Source of the DNA: JBKEDC01 sp047972995
GTDB lineage: Bacteria > Bacteroidota > Bacteroidia > Bacteroidales > Prolixibacteraceae
Length of the DNA: 64,000 bases
Direction: 5' to 3'
Assembly: GCA_047972995.1 (NCBI GenBank)
Contig: JBKEBD010000003.1
Coordinates: forward strand, 1-64,000
The position numbers were made by a program, and so were the translations under genes. The notes below the pieces were generated by a model. The model was given only the letters and a program-made list of their open reading frames with translations, ran no database searches and had not been told where the DNA came from. This document shows positions 1 through 8,108 of the stretch, piece by piece. Each line of letters opens with the position of its first letter. Position 1 is the first letter of the stretch.

Positions 1-720
1 AAAGGGGTTCGCGCAGAAAATGTGGTTATGATACGACATAAAATTCCGCATTCTAAGAGAAGAAAGGTAAAGGAGGTGACCGTAGATATGGCAGGAGCAA
101 TGAATATTATTGCCCAAAAGAGCTTTCCTTGTGCTCAGTTAGTTACCGATAGATTCCACGTTCAGAAGCTAGCTATAGATGCGCTACAAAATATGCGAAT
201 TGAACTACGCTGGAAAGCTTTGGATAAAGAGAATAATGACATTGCAAATGCTCGTCAGAACGGACAAACATATAAACCTGAACTTTTATCAAATGGAGAT
301 ACGGTAAAGCAATTGCTGGCAAGAAGTAGATATTTACTATTTAAGTCAAGAGAGAAATGGACGGACTCTCAAAAACAAAGAGCTGAAATCTTATTTAAAC
401 TTTACCCGACACTTAAACAAGCATATAACCTGACTAATCAACTTAGAATAATATACAATAGTTCAAACAGTAAAGCCATTGCAATGACAAAGTTAGCTTA
501 TTGGTACGATCGTGTTGCAGAATCTGGATTCAAAAAGTTTAACACGGTAACAGCTACAATATATCACCACTACGACACAATACTAAACTATTTTGACAAT
601 CGTAGCACAAATGCTTCTGCTGAAGCTTTCAATGCTAAAATTAAAGACTTTAGAAGAAAACTTAGAGGAGTGGCAGATGTTAAATACTTCCTGTTCAGAC
701 TAGCTAAAATTTATGCCTAG
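1..720 (+). CDS. ISL3-type (ISAon1-like) transposase, 5'-truncated by window
   Basis: The frame is open from the first base, so the start lies outside the window and only the C-terminal ~240 residues are seen. The blocks DMAGAMN, TDRFHVQKL and DNRSTNASAEAFNAKIK are typical of the DDE domain of ISL3-group transposases, as found in the Bacteroidetes ISAon1 group. The Glu of SAEAFN is the likely last catalytic acid. The frame ends with TAG in the family's usual C-terminal region, so this end looks intact. The stretch AAAATTGCAGGTGACCCC just after the stop (about 724-745) may belong to the element's terminal inverted repeat. That is an inference, because the other end is not visible. Confidence 0.85.
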   Translation, partial: KGVRAENVVMIRHKIPHSKRRKVKEVTVDMAGAMNIIAQKSFPCAQLVTDRFHVQKLAIDALQNMRIELRWKALDKENNDIANARQNGQTYKPELLSNGDTVKQLLARSRYLLFKSREKWTDSQKQRAEILFKLYPTLKQAYNLTNQLRIIYNSSNSKAIAMTKLAYWYDRVAESGFKKFNTVTATIYHHYDTILNYFDNRSTNASAEAFNAKIKDFRRKLRGVADVKYFLFRLAKIYA

Positions 721-781
721 ACCCAAAAATTGCAGGTGACCCCCCAATAGCCGACAGAGCGAGAACCTAAATTTTTGATAT

Positions 782-814
782 AAAAAAAAGCTACCAGCGA
801 ATGCTGATAGCTTT
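782..814 (-). terminator. intrinsic terminator of tRNA-Cys
   Basis: Read on the minus strand, a stem of about 12 bp (AAAGCTATCAGC with GCTGGTAGCTTT) is followed by a run of eight T. It lies about 10 nt beyond the 3' end of the tRNA-Cys gene. Confidence 0.8.
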
Positions 815-824
815 AAAATCTCGG

Positions 825-895
825 AGGTCAGTGGCGGATTCGAACCGCCGTACACGGTTTTGCAGACCGTTGCCTAGCCACTCGGCCAACCGACC
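825..895 (-). tRNA. tRNA-Cys (GCA)
   Basis: On the minus strand the sequence folds as a 71-nt cloverleaf without encoded CCA. The acceptor strands GGTCGGT and ACTGACC pair with one G-U, the T arm contains GGTTCGAATCC, and the anticodon loop CTGCAAA gives anticodon GCA. The discriminator base is U, as expected for tRNA-Cys. Confidence 0.95.
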
Positions 896-1032
896 ATGAT
901 TTTGAAATCGAATGCAAATATAGGGTTTATTTTCTTTCCTACAAATATCTGCACCTATTTTTTTGTTTTTTAGTATGGAAGTGGCAAAGCTTCAAAAGTA
1001 CCTAAGTGCAAAGCCCAACCATCATCCATCAA

Positions 1033-1380
1033 CTAACAGCTCATTTCCACGCTCACGCTTGCCAATTCACCGCCGAGGGGTGGATTTATTTTTTCAAGCC
1101 TCACCCAAGCTTGCTCTACCTTGGGCAATGCTTTCAGTCCTTTAAGGATTCGGGCACACACGTGCTCTAACAATGCCGATGGAATAGCCATTTCATGCTT
1201 CACCGCATCGTAGACTAACTGATAATTCAGCGCATCGGCTAAATCATCGGTTTCTCCTGCTTTGGTGCAATCTACCTCAAGTTTCACTTGCACTCGAAAT
1301 TGTCCGCCTACTTTATTTTCTACTTCAAAATACCCATGACGAGCATAGAAAACCATGTCTTTTAGTTCTATTGTTCCCAT
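1033..1380 (-). CDS. folB: dihydroneopterin aldolase
   Basis: FolB cleaves 7,8-dihydroneopterin to 6-hydroxymethyl-dihydropterin in folate synthesis. The protein opens with GTIELKDMVFYARHG, the usual FolB N-terminal strand and His-Gly turn, and ends with the VRLEKINPPLGG segment that carries the conserved lysine. Length (115 residues from Met at 1380) fits the family. The frame reaches back to 1401 with seven extra residues, but homology begins at the internal Met. It is divergent from glnS. A pteridine-reductase-like SDR at 19.4 kb is another pterin-related gene in the window but is not linked. Confidence 0.9.
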   Translation of the reverse strand: MGTIELKDMVFYARHGYFEVENKVGGQFRVQVKLEVDCTKAGETDDLADALNYQLVYDAVKHEMAIPSALLEHVCARILKGLKALPKVEQAWVRLEKINPPLGGELASVSVEMSC

Positions 1381-1500
1381 AATTTTTAAATATTCCGACA
1401 AAAATAAGTGTTCTGCATTGTTTTAAGCGTATATTTTGCCAAATGATTTATATTTTTGTTGTCTTTAATTGTAATACGCAAAGAAACAACGATATTAAAT

Positions 1501-3198
1501 ATGAGCGACAATACTCCAGAAAAAGAAATGGTGGAAAAGAGAAAAAACTTCATTCACCAAATTGTGGACGAAGATTTAAAAAATGGGAAAGTAACACAAA
1601 TTCACACCCGTTTTCCCCCTGAACCCAATGGCTACTTGCATATTGGTCATGCTAAATCTATTTGCTTAAATTTTGGTACCGCCAAAAAATTCAATGGCAT
1701 CACCAACCTCCGTTTCGACGATACCAACCCTTCCAAAGAAGATACTGAATACGTAGATTCTATTATGGAAGACGTAAAATGGTTGGGCTTCGATTGGGGA
1801 GATCGTTTGTTTTATGCATCAGACCACTTTGAGAAGCTTTACGATTTTGCTACTCAGCTTATCAAAAACGGCAAAGCTTATGTTGATTTCCAAAATGCGG
1901 AAGAAATCAGCCAACAAAAAGGAACGCCAAACACCGTAGGAACTGAAAGCCCTTATCGCAACACGAGTGCCGAGGAAAACTTAGAGCTTTTTGCTCAAAT
2001 GCGCGCCGGAAAATTCGACGAAGGTGCTTGTGTGCTACGTGCTAAAATCGACATGACATCGCCTAATATGCATATGCGCGATCCGATCATCTATCGTATT
2101 ATGAAGGCACACCACCACCGCACAGGCGACAAATGGTGCATCTATCCGATGTATGATTTTGCTCACGGTCAGTGCGATTATTTCGAGGGTATTACACACT
2201 CGATTTGTACGCTCGAATTTGATGTGCACCGCCCACTATACGATTGGATGGTGAATGAGTTGAAAACTAGCGATTATCGTCCTCATCAATATGAGTTCTC
2301 TAGGCTGAACCTGAACTACACCGTAATGAGTAAACGAAAATTACTCCAATTGGTGAAAGAAAACTATGTGAATGGTTGGGATGACCCAAGGATGCCGACG
2401 GTGTGTGGATTACGCCGCCGAGGATATACCCCTGCATCAATTCGCAACTTTGCCGAAGCCGTGGGTGTAACCAAAGTGAATGGAACCACCGATGTGGCGT
2501 TGCTCGAAAACTGCATTCGAGAAGACCTCAACAAAAATGCACAACGTGTGATGGGCGTACTCAATCCGCTAAAAGTGGTAATTACGAACTACCCCGAAGG
2601 TCAGGTAGAACAACTGGAAGCCATCAATAACCCCGAAAATCCAGAAGCTGGCACCCGTGAAGTGCCTTTCACACGCGAAATTTACATTGAGCGTGAGGAC
2701 TTCATGGAAAATGCTCCGCGCAAATTCTTCCGATTAACAGAAGGTCGTGAAGTGCGCTTGCGCTATGCTTACTTCATTACTTGCAACGAGGTAATTAAAG
2801 ATGAAAATGGCGAAATTGTGGAACTTCGATGCACCTACGACCCCGAATCAAAAGGTGGTAAATCGCCCGATGGACGAAAAGTTAAAGCTACACTTCACTG
2901 GGTATCAACCACCGAGAATGTGCAAGCCGAGGTTCGCCTATACGACCGCTTGTTTGCCGATGAAACCCCCGATGGACACAAGAACAAAGATTTCTTAGCG
3001 TTCTTAAACCCCGACTCTTTGCAAGTACTCAACCATTGCTTCATCGAACCTTTTGTGAAAGACTGCAAAGTGCTCGATTCATTCCAATTCGAACGCTTAG
3101 GCTACTTCAATATCGATGCTGATTCTTCAGCTGAAAAGCTTGTTTTCAACCGGACCGTTGGACTTCGCGACAGCTGGGCTAAAGCTCAAAATCAATAA
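1501..3198 (+). CDS. glnS: glutaminyl-tRNA synthetase
   Basis: This class I synthetase charges tRNA-Gln. The HIGH signature is in PPEPNGYLHIGHAKS near residue 45, and the KMSKS loop is present as VMSKRKL near residue 265. The C-terminal anticodon-binding beta-barrels fill the rest, giving 565 residues, the normal length for bacterial GlnRS. I chose ATG 1501 rather than the upstream 1456, because a promoter -7 box TATTTTTG sits at 1451-1458 and homology begins only after the second Met. The gene ends just before a clear terminator, so it is probably monocistronic. Confidence 0.96.
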   Translation: MSDNTPEKEMVEKRKNFIHQIVDEDLKNGKVTQIHTRFPPEPNGYLHIGHAKSICLNFGTAKKFNGITNLRFDDTNPSKEDTEYVDSIMEDVKWLGFDWGDRLFYASDHFEKLYDFATQLIKNGKAYVDFQNAEEISQQKGTPNTVGTESPYRNTSAEENLELFAQMRAGKFDEGACVLRAKIDMTSPNMHMRDPIIYRIMKAHHHRTGDKWCIYPMYDFAHGQCDYFEGITHSICTLEFDVHRPLYDWMVNELKTSDYRPHQYEFSRLNLNYTVMSKRKLLQLVKENYVNGWDDPRMPTVCGLRRRGYTPASIRNFAEAVGVTKVNGTTDVALLENCIREDLNKNAQRVMGVLNPLKVVITNYPEGQVEQLEAINNPENPEAGTREVPFTREIYIEREDFMENAPRKFFRLTEGREVRLRYAYFITCNEVIKDENGEIVELRCTYDPESKGGKSPDGRKVKATLHWVSTTENVQAEVRLYDRLFADETPDGHKNKDFLAFLNPDSLQVLNHCFIEPFVKDCKVLDSFQFERLGYFNIDADSSAEKLVFNRTVGLRDSWAKAQNQ

Positions 3199-3206
3199 AA
3201 ACCTTC

Positions 3207-3245
3207 AAAGCAGATGTGCGCCATTAACTTGCACATCTGCTTTTT
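3207..3245 (+). terminator. intrinsic terminator of glnS
   Basis: The arms AAGCAGATGTGC and GCACATCTGCTT form a 12-bp perfect stem around a short loop, followed by T5. It starts 8 nt after the glnS stop. Confidence 0.9.
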
Positions 3246-3260
3246 ATTTCTGCACTACTC

Positions 3261-3707
3261 ATGACACTATTCGAAAAACTACTTCAAAATCCAGCTATTG
3301 TAGCTCCATTCATTGCTTGGGCAATTGCTCAGGTTATCAAGCTTGCCATCGACATTATTAAAAATAAAAAATTCAACTACAAGCTACTCACTAGCTCGGG
3401 GGGCTGGCCTAGTTCGCACAGTTCTAGCGCAGTAGCTCTAGCCACAACGGTGAGTATTACTGATGGGGTGTCATCTTCTGCATTTGCTATCAGTGTTTTG
3501 TTTGCCGTTATTGTCATGTATGATGCAACGGGCATTCGTCGGGCTGCGGGCGAACAAGCAGGCGTGCTAAACAATTTCACCGATTTCATGCAAGGTTTGG
3601 GATTCAAGACCAATAAAAAACTGAAAGAACTTCTTGGACACTCACCCGTGGAAGTTATATCGGGAGCCATACTTGGTTTCGTGGTGGCATGGTATTACCT
3701 AAACTAA
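3261..3707 (+). CDS. divergent PAP2-like (DUF212) membrane protein
   Basis: This 148-residue membrane protein belongs to the divergent PAP2 family (DUF212, YuiD-like). The motif SGGWPSSHSS at about residues 47-56 matches the family signature, which resembles the phosphatase PSGH block. DATGIRRAAGEQA and the C-terminal LGHSPVEVISGAILGF, with its His, complete the PAP2-like active-site pattern. Hydrophobic segments lie near residues 14-30, 58-90 and 132-147. The substrate is unknown; a lipid phosphate is plausible from the fold only. It begins 16 nt after the glnS terminator and precedes a run of envelope-lipid genes. Confidence 0.85.
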   Translation: MTLFEKLLQNPAIVAPFIAWAIAQVIKLAIDIIKNKKFNYKLLTSSGGWPSSHSSSAVALATTVSITDGVSSSAFAISVLFAVIVMYDATGIRRAAGEQAGVLNNFTDFMQGLGFKTNKKLKELLGHSPVEVISGAILGFVVAWYYLN

Positions 3708-3761
3708 CCCCCCGCCCCCTGAAACTCTAATCTAACGCCCACTCTGTTTTACACACACTAA

Positions 3762-5615
3762 ATGAAACAACTTTTTAACATTTTAAAACATTACGCCTTC
3801 TGGCTTGCTTTCTTCCTTTTGTTCAAGGCAGCCTTCATCATCTATAATTACAGCATCTTTTCGGCATTTTCTTTTTCTGAAATTTGGGGCATTTTTCAAC
3901 ATGGTTTAGTTATGGATTTATCGGCGGCGGCTTATTTTTCAGCTATTCCGGCGTTGCTTTTCACTTTCGGTTTTTTCTGCAAAAACAAGCTTGTGCCACG
4001 CATCATTAAAGCATACACTATACTTTGCCTCATCTTCCTTACCGGATTAGGTATTTCCGACATGGGACTTTATGCCGAATGGGGCACTCGCATCAATGCC
4101 CTTGCTCTAATGTATTTAAATGACCTTGGAGGAATATATGCCTCTATGACTAGCACTCAGCTTTTCATTACTCCCCTTGTGTTGATAATCATTGTGGTGC
4201 TTTTCACCATGGCGTATAGCTTATTTTTCAAAACCTCAAAACTTAGTCAACAACGATTTGGCGTCGTTAGTAGTCTTTTGGCGTTGATTCTATCGGCAGC
4301 ATTGGTTATCCCAATTCGTGGCGGATTCGACCGTGCTCCACTTAATCACAGTAGCGTTTATTTCAGCAAAAGTCTCGATGCTAACCAAGCAGCTTGCAAT
4401 TACTTTTGGAATTTCAGCTATTCTGTAATGAAGAGTAGCGACAAAACTGCCAAAGTGAACTATATGAACGACGAGGAAGCCTCGCAAATACTTAGCGCTG
4501 CACGTCAAGAGCAAGCCACCGACAGTATTAAACTTTTAAACATCGGTAGCAAGCCATGCAATGTGGTATATGTCATGTTGGAAAGCTTTTCAAACAAAGT
4601 AATTGAACCCCTCGGTGGTATGGCTAATATTACGCCAAACCTCAACCGCTTTTGCAAAGAAGGTATCTATTTTCCCAACTTCTTCGCTACGGGCAACCGT
4701 TCTGACAAAGGAGTAACGGCACTTGTGGGCGGTCGTCCTTCCGATATGAACCGCCGCACGGTGCTCTATTTCCCCGAGCGCATGAGTCAACTCGACTTCA
4801 TGCCAAAATATTTTGCCAAGCGAAACTATGATATGTCGTTTTATTATGGTGGCGATGTTAATTTCTACAACACCCGATCGGTAATGCTACAATCGGGCAT
4901 AGACCAAATCATTTCGAAATCAGACTTCCCCCTAGAAATTGGACTGACACAAAAATGGGGCGTGCCCGATGAATATCTGTTCAACCGCTTCTATGATGAT
5001 TTGATTCAACGTCCGGAACCGTTCTTTAGCATGGTTTATAACATTAGTAGCCATCCGCCTTTCGATATTCCAAAAAATTTCAAACACATTGCAGGCAACA
5101 CCGACGCTCAGCTTTACCTCAACAGCATTGCTTACACCGATAGCTGTTTGGGCGATTTCATTGAGAAGCTCAAGCAACAACCCCAATGGGAAAACACCTT
5201 GGTTGTTATTACTTCCGACCACACCTCAAGGCAACCCGACATGAGCGATATTAACGCACCTGAAACTTATCGCATTCCACTAATTCTAATTGGAGGCGTA
5301 GTTTCTGAAGCTCAAAAGATCGATCGTTTTGGCATGGCAAACGACTTAGCGGGAGTCTTGGTGAAAGAAATGGGATGGACACACCGTGCCGATTTGCTTT
5401 CGAAGGATTTCATCAATAAACCCGACTATGCTTTCTATTTCACCGACAACGGTTGGTCGTATCAATCGAAAGATGTGGCTTGGTTTAGCAATATTGAAAC
5501 CAACAAAACAGTATATTTCTACAACAACATTCCGCAAAAAAGCGATTCTATTCTTAACTTTGCCAAAGCTTACGTGCAATACTTGCACAATGGACATTTA
5601 GCTCATGAAAAATAA
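3762..5615 (+). CDS. LtaS-type membrane sulfatase-fold phosphotransferase
   Basis: The N-terminal ~185 residues form about five membrane helices. They are followed by a periplasmic alkaline-phosphatase/sulfatase-fold domain from about residue 265 (NVVYVMLESFSN). Metal-site motifs seen are the Glu in VMLES, the GNRSDKG loop and VVITSDHTS near residue 485. This is the layout of lipoteichoic-acid synthase-like proteins, which move phosphoglycerol or phosphoethanolamine head groups onto envelope glycans or lipids. The nucleophile position, usually Thr in LtaS, appears to be Ser314. The 3' end overlaps the next gene, a lipid kinase, by 11 nt, which suggests a shared role in phospholipid head-group chemistry. 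Confidence 0.85.
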   Translation: MKQLFNILKHYAFWLAFFLLFKAAFIIYNYSIFSAFSFSEIWGIFQHGLVMDLSAAAYFSAIPALLFTFGFFCKNKLVPRIIKAYTILCLIFLTGLGISDMGLYAEWGTRINALALMYLNDLGGIYASMTSTQLFITPLVLIIIVVLFTMAYSLFFKTSKLSQQRFGVVSSLLALILSAALVIPIRGGFDRAPLNHSSVYFSKSLDANQAACNYFWNFSYSVMKSSDKTAKVNYMNDEEASQILSAARQEQATDSIKLLNIGSKPCNVVYVMLESFSNKVIEPLGGMANITPNLNRFCKEGIYFPNFFATGNRSDKGVTALVGGRPSDMNRRTVLYFPERMSQLDFMPKYFAKRNYDMSFYYGGDVNFYNTRSVMLQSGIDQIISKSDFPLEIGLTQKWGVPDEYLFNRFYDDLIQRPEPFFSMVYNISSHPPFDIPKNFKHIAGNTDAQLYLNSIAYTDSCLGDFIEKLKQQPQWENTLVVITSDHTSRQPDMSDINAPETYRIPLILIGGVVSEAQKIDRFGMANDLAGVLVKEMGWTHRADLLSKDFINKPDYAFYFTDNGWSYQSKDVAWFSNIETNKTVYFYNNIPQKSDSILNFAKAYVQYLHNGHLAHEK

Positions 5616-6570
5616 GAAAGTATCTTTAATCACAAACCCCATAGCCGGCGAAAGAGATAATGTAAAGTTCGCCAAACGCATCGACCAATTACTCCAGAAA
5701 AACGGATGGGAAGTAGAACAGCTCGTTACCGAACGTGCTGGTCATGCCCATGAATTAGCAGCTCAGAAAGCCGAAGAGGGCGATTGTATTATTGCCTCGA
5801 TGGGTGGCGATGGTACTATTAATGAAATTGCCTCATCGCTCACCAACACTTCCGCTACCATGGCCATCATTCCTTGTGGTTCTGGCAATGGATTGGCTCG
5901 CATGGTGGGCATTTCGGGAATGCCTAATCGCTTGATAAGCTATTTCAACAATGGCGAAATTTCAGCTATCGATGTGGGCACTTTGGGCAACTACCACTTC
6001 TTTTGCACTTGCGGTTTTGGCTTCGATGCCATGGTGGCATATTCGTTTTCGCAAAGCAAAGCTAGAGGGCTAAAAACTTACATTGAAAGCACCATACAGA
6101 AGGCTATTAAGTTTCAAGGTATCTATGCTGAGTTTACTCTTGATGGCACACCTTTCAGCGGTGAGTTTATGCTTGTTACCATTGGCAACGCTAACCAATA
6201 TGGCAACAATGCTTTTATCGCTCCTCATGCCAAACTCAACGATGGGTGGCTCGATGTAACTATCATCCGCAAATTCCCCAAGATATTTGCAGGAGCGGCG
6301 GCAGCCTCGCTTTTCACCAAGCAAATCGATCAATTTCCATTTGTGGAAACTTATCGGGTGAAAGAAATGATCATTACTCAATTGGAAAATCCGCTTTTTC
6401 ATCGCGATGGCGATCATTTTCATGTTGAATTACCCCTAAAGATAGCTGTTCTACCTCAAGCATTAAATTTGCTTCAACCTACACTCAGTTTACTGAAAGA
6501 AACTGAGCTTCGACTGCACAAACAACAATTGGAATTCTACGACATCTTACGCAATAAAATCAAACTATGA
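5605..6570 (+). CDS. diacylglycerol/lipid kinase family protein
   Basis: The 321-residue protein has the DAGK catalytic-domain motifs: an N-terminal LITNPIAG, the nucleotide loop GGDGTINEIA near residue 73 and PCGSGNGLARM near residue 95. These are diagnostic of YegS/BmrU/DgkB-type cytosolic lipid kinases. The likely activity is ATP-dependent phosphorylation of diacylglycerol or a related lipid, returning the product of head-group transferases to the phospholipid pool. That would fit its translational overlap with the LtaS-type gene upstream. It overlaps the following lipoprotein gene by 4 nt (ATGA), so the three genes form one operon. Confidence 0.9.
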   Translation: MKNKKVSLITNPIAGERDNVKFAKRIDQLLQKNGWEVEQLVTERAGHAHELAAQKAEEGDCIIASMGGDGTINEIASSLTNTSATMAIIPCGSGNGLARMVGISGMPNRLISYFNNGEISAIDVGTLGNYHFFCTCGFGFDAMVAYSFSQSKARGLKTYIESTIQKAIKFQGIYAEFTLDGTPFSGEFMLVTIGNANQYGNNAFIAPHAKLNDGWLDVTIIRKFPKIFAGAAAASLFTKQIDQFPFVETYRVKEMIITQLENPLFHRDGDHFHVELPLKIAVLPQALNLLQPTLSLLKETELRLHKQQLEFYDILRNKIKL

Positions 6571-7865
6571 GAATAAACTTCGCCGTCATACTCTGTTCCT
6601 TCCTCTTGGCTTGCCAAAGCACACCCACGCCAACGAAATCTGTAAAGAAATCGACAACCAACGAGCACGGATTTGCCAACTATAAATCGAGGATTGGACA
6701 GCTAAACAGTTATGATGGCGATCGACTTCTGGAAACAGAAACAGCCTTTTTTATTGATAGTTTTCATTTTGTTGCTCGCCTGTCTCCTATTATCAATGCT
6801 AGCCGTGTGGAACTTAAAACATGGGATGGCAAAACCTATCACAGTGATAGCTTCACCGCGATTGACAGAACTAATAATTTGGTTATTTTAGAAAGTAGTA
6901 GGAATGAAGACGGCGGCATAACGCTATATCCCTTACTTCTTGATAGCGCCTGTGTGGTGAAATATCCTACTGCACCTAAAAACAATTTACTTCGGGTGCA
7001 GAAGGGTGAAATTTATCCTGCGAAAAATTCGAAAGGAGCTTTGAATTATCCGAGCACCTTTTCTATGTATGAAAAAGATTATGGCTCTCCCCTTTTTCTT
7101 CGCAACCAATGTGTGGGCTTGGGCTTTGGCGATGTGGTGGAATATGCTAAAGTGGGGCTTGCCATTCCGTCGTCTATCATTTGGAAGCTACAGCAAAACC
7201 AAGAGGCAACAGCTCGCCCATTTTTGGCTTTAAAATCTAGAACAAGTCAAGCTACGAGCTCAGCCAACAGCCAGATTAAAGGGCTAGTCGTTGAAACCGA
7301 CATGGGTAATATCGTTATTCGGCTATACAACGAAACGCCCGAATACCGCGACAATTTCATAGCCTTAGCACGTGAGCATTACTACGACAGCCTGCTCATT
7401 CATCGGGTAATTCCGGGTTTCTGCATTCAGTCGGGCGCTGCCGATACTAAATATGCCAAACATGGCGATGTGGTGGGTTGGCGAGGACCTGGCTACACGC
7501 TTCCGGCACACATTGTGCCTAGTAAGTTTCATAAGCGTGGGGCTATTAGTTCGCCTCGCAAACCCGATCGGGTAAATAGCAAACAACGCTCCGACGGCTC
7601 GCAGTTTTACATTGTCACCGGACGTAGATATAGCGATAGTGAACTCGATTTAATCAGTAAAGAGACAGGGCATCAGTTCACTACCGAACAACGTGAATAC
7701 TACCGCACTATTGGCGGTGCGCCCCATGTTGATGGTAGCTACACCATCTTTGGCGAAGTGGTTTCGGGCATGGACGTGGCAGATAAAATAAACGGTGTAG
7801 CGGTAGATAAAGATTATCGTCCGTTGGAGGATGTGCGGATTAAGAGAGTTAGCGTGAAAGAGTAA
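6567..7865 (+). CDS. lipoprotein: inactive trypsin-like domain + cyclophilin PPIase
   Basis: A lipoprotein signal ends in LLAC with Cys16 as the lipidated residue. Residues ~58-215 have the layout of a trypsin-like serine protease (AFFID strand, DGKTYHSDSFTAIDRTNNLVIL, GSPLF, GLAIPSSII). However, the positions aligned to the catalytic triad appear lost: no His in the first loop, Asn instead of Asp in TNNLV, and Tyr before GSPLF. Residues ~240-432 are a cyclophilin-type peptidyl-prolyl isomerase, with HRVIPGFCIQSG and DGSQFYIVTG. The protein is probably anchored in the envelope facing the periplasm and helps protein folding. The pseudoprotease could bind clients or peptides; that is inference. 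It is the last gene of the operon. Confidence 0.85.
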   Translation: MRINFAVILCSFLLACQSTPTPTKSVKKSTTNEHGFANYKSRIGQLNSYDGDRLLETETAFFIDSFHFVARLSPIINASRVELKTWDGKTYHSDSFTAIDRTNNLVILESSRNEDGGITLYPLLLDSACVVKYPTAPKNNLLRVQKGEIYPAKNSKGALNYPSTFSMYEKDYGSPLFLRNQCVGLGFGDVVEYAKVGLAIPSSIIWKLQQNQEATARPFLALKSRTSQATSSANSQIKGLVVETDMGNIVIRLYNETPEYRDNFIALAREHYYDSLLIHRVIPGFCIQSGAADTKYAKHGDVVGWRGPGYTLPAHIVPSKFHKRGAISSPRKPDRVNSKQRSDGSQFYIVTGRRYSDSELDLISKETGHQFTTEQREYYRTIGGAPHVDGSYTIFGEVVSGMDVADKINGVAVDKDYRPLEDVRIKRVSVKE

Positions 7866-8056
7866 GGGGGACTTCTAAAAACTAGCTAATAAGTTATTTT
7901 GATTTTATGAGGGATAGATTTTGGGATAATTTCGCAAAGGCATAGCGAGCTATGTTTTAAGAAATTAGTTAAAAAGATGCGCTCAGAAAACAAAATTAAC
8001 AACAGCTGCATTTAGCAGCTCCCCCAATTAAAAACTAATTTTTAGAAGTTCCCTTA
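7865..8056. repeat. structured ~190-bp element with terminal inverted repeats
   Basis: The ends are imperfect inverted copies: GGGGACTTCTAAAAACTAG at 7867-7885 and CTAATTTTTAGAAGTTCCC at 8035-8054, about 18 of 21 positions matching. Inside are two further stems, CATAGC-GA-GCTATG near 7948 and AGCTGC-atttA-GCAGCT near 8003-8019. It lies between two convergent genes and has no ORF. It looks like a MITE or REP-type element, but no second copy is present in the window to prove mobility. Confidence 0.5.
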
Positions 8057-8057
8057 A

Positions 8058-8101
8058 GTTCCTAAGTTAGATTTTTTTCTATTGCTAACTTAGGAACTTA
8101 T
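8058..8101. terminator. perfect 15-bp inverted repeat between convergent operons
   Basis: The arms AAGTTCCTAAGTTAG (8058-8072) and CTAACTTAGGAACTT (8087-8101) are exact complements around a T-rich 14-nt loop. It sits 7 nt beyond the argD stop and after the rightward lipoprotein operon, a natural place for a bidirectional terminator. There is no T-run after the stem on either strand, so intrinsic termination is uncertain. Confidence 0.5.
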
Positions 8102-8108
8102 ATAGGGG

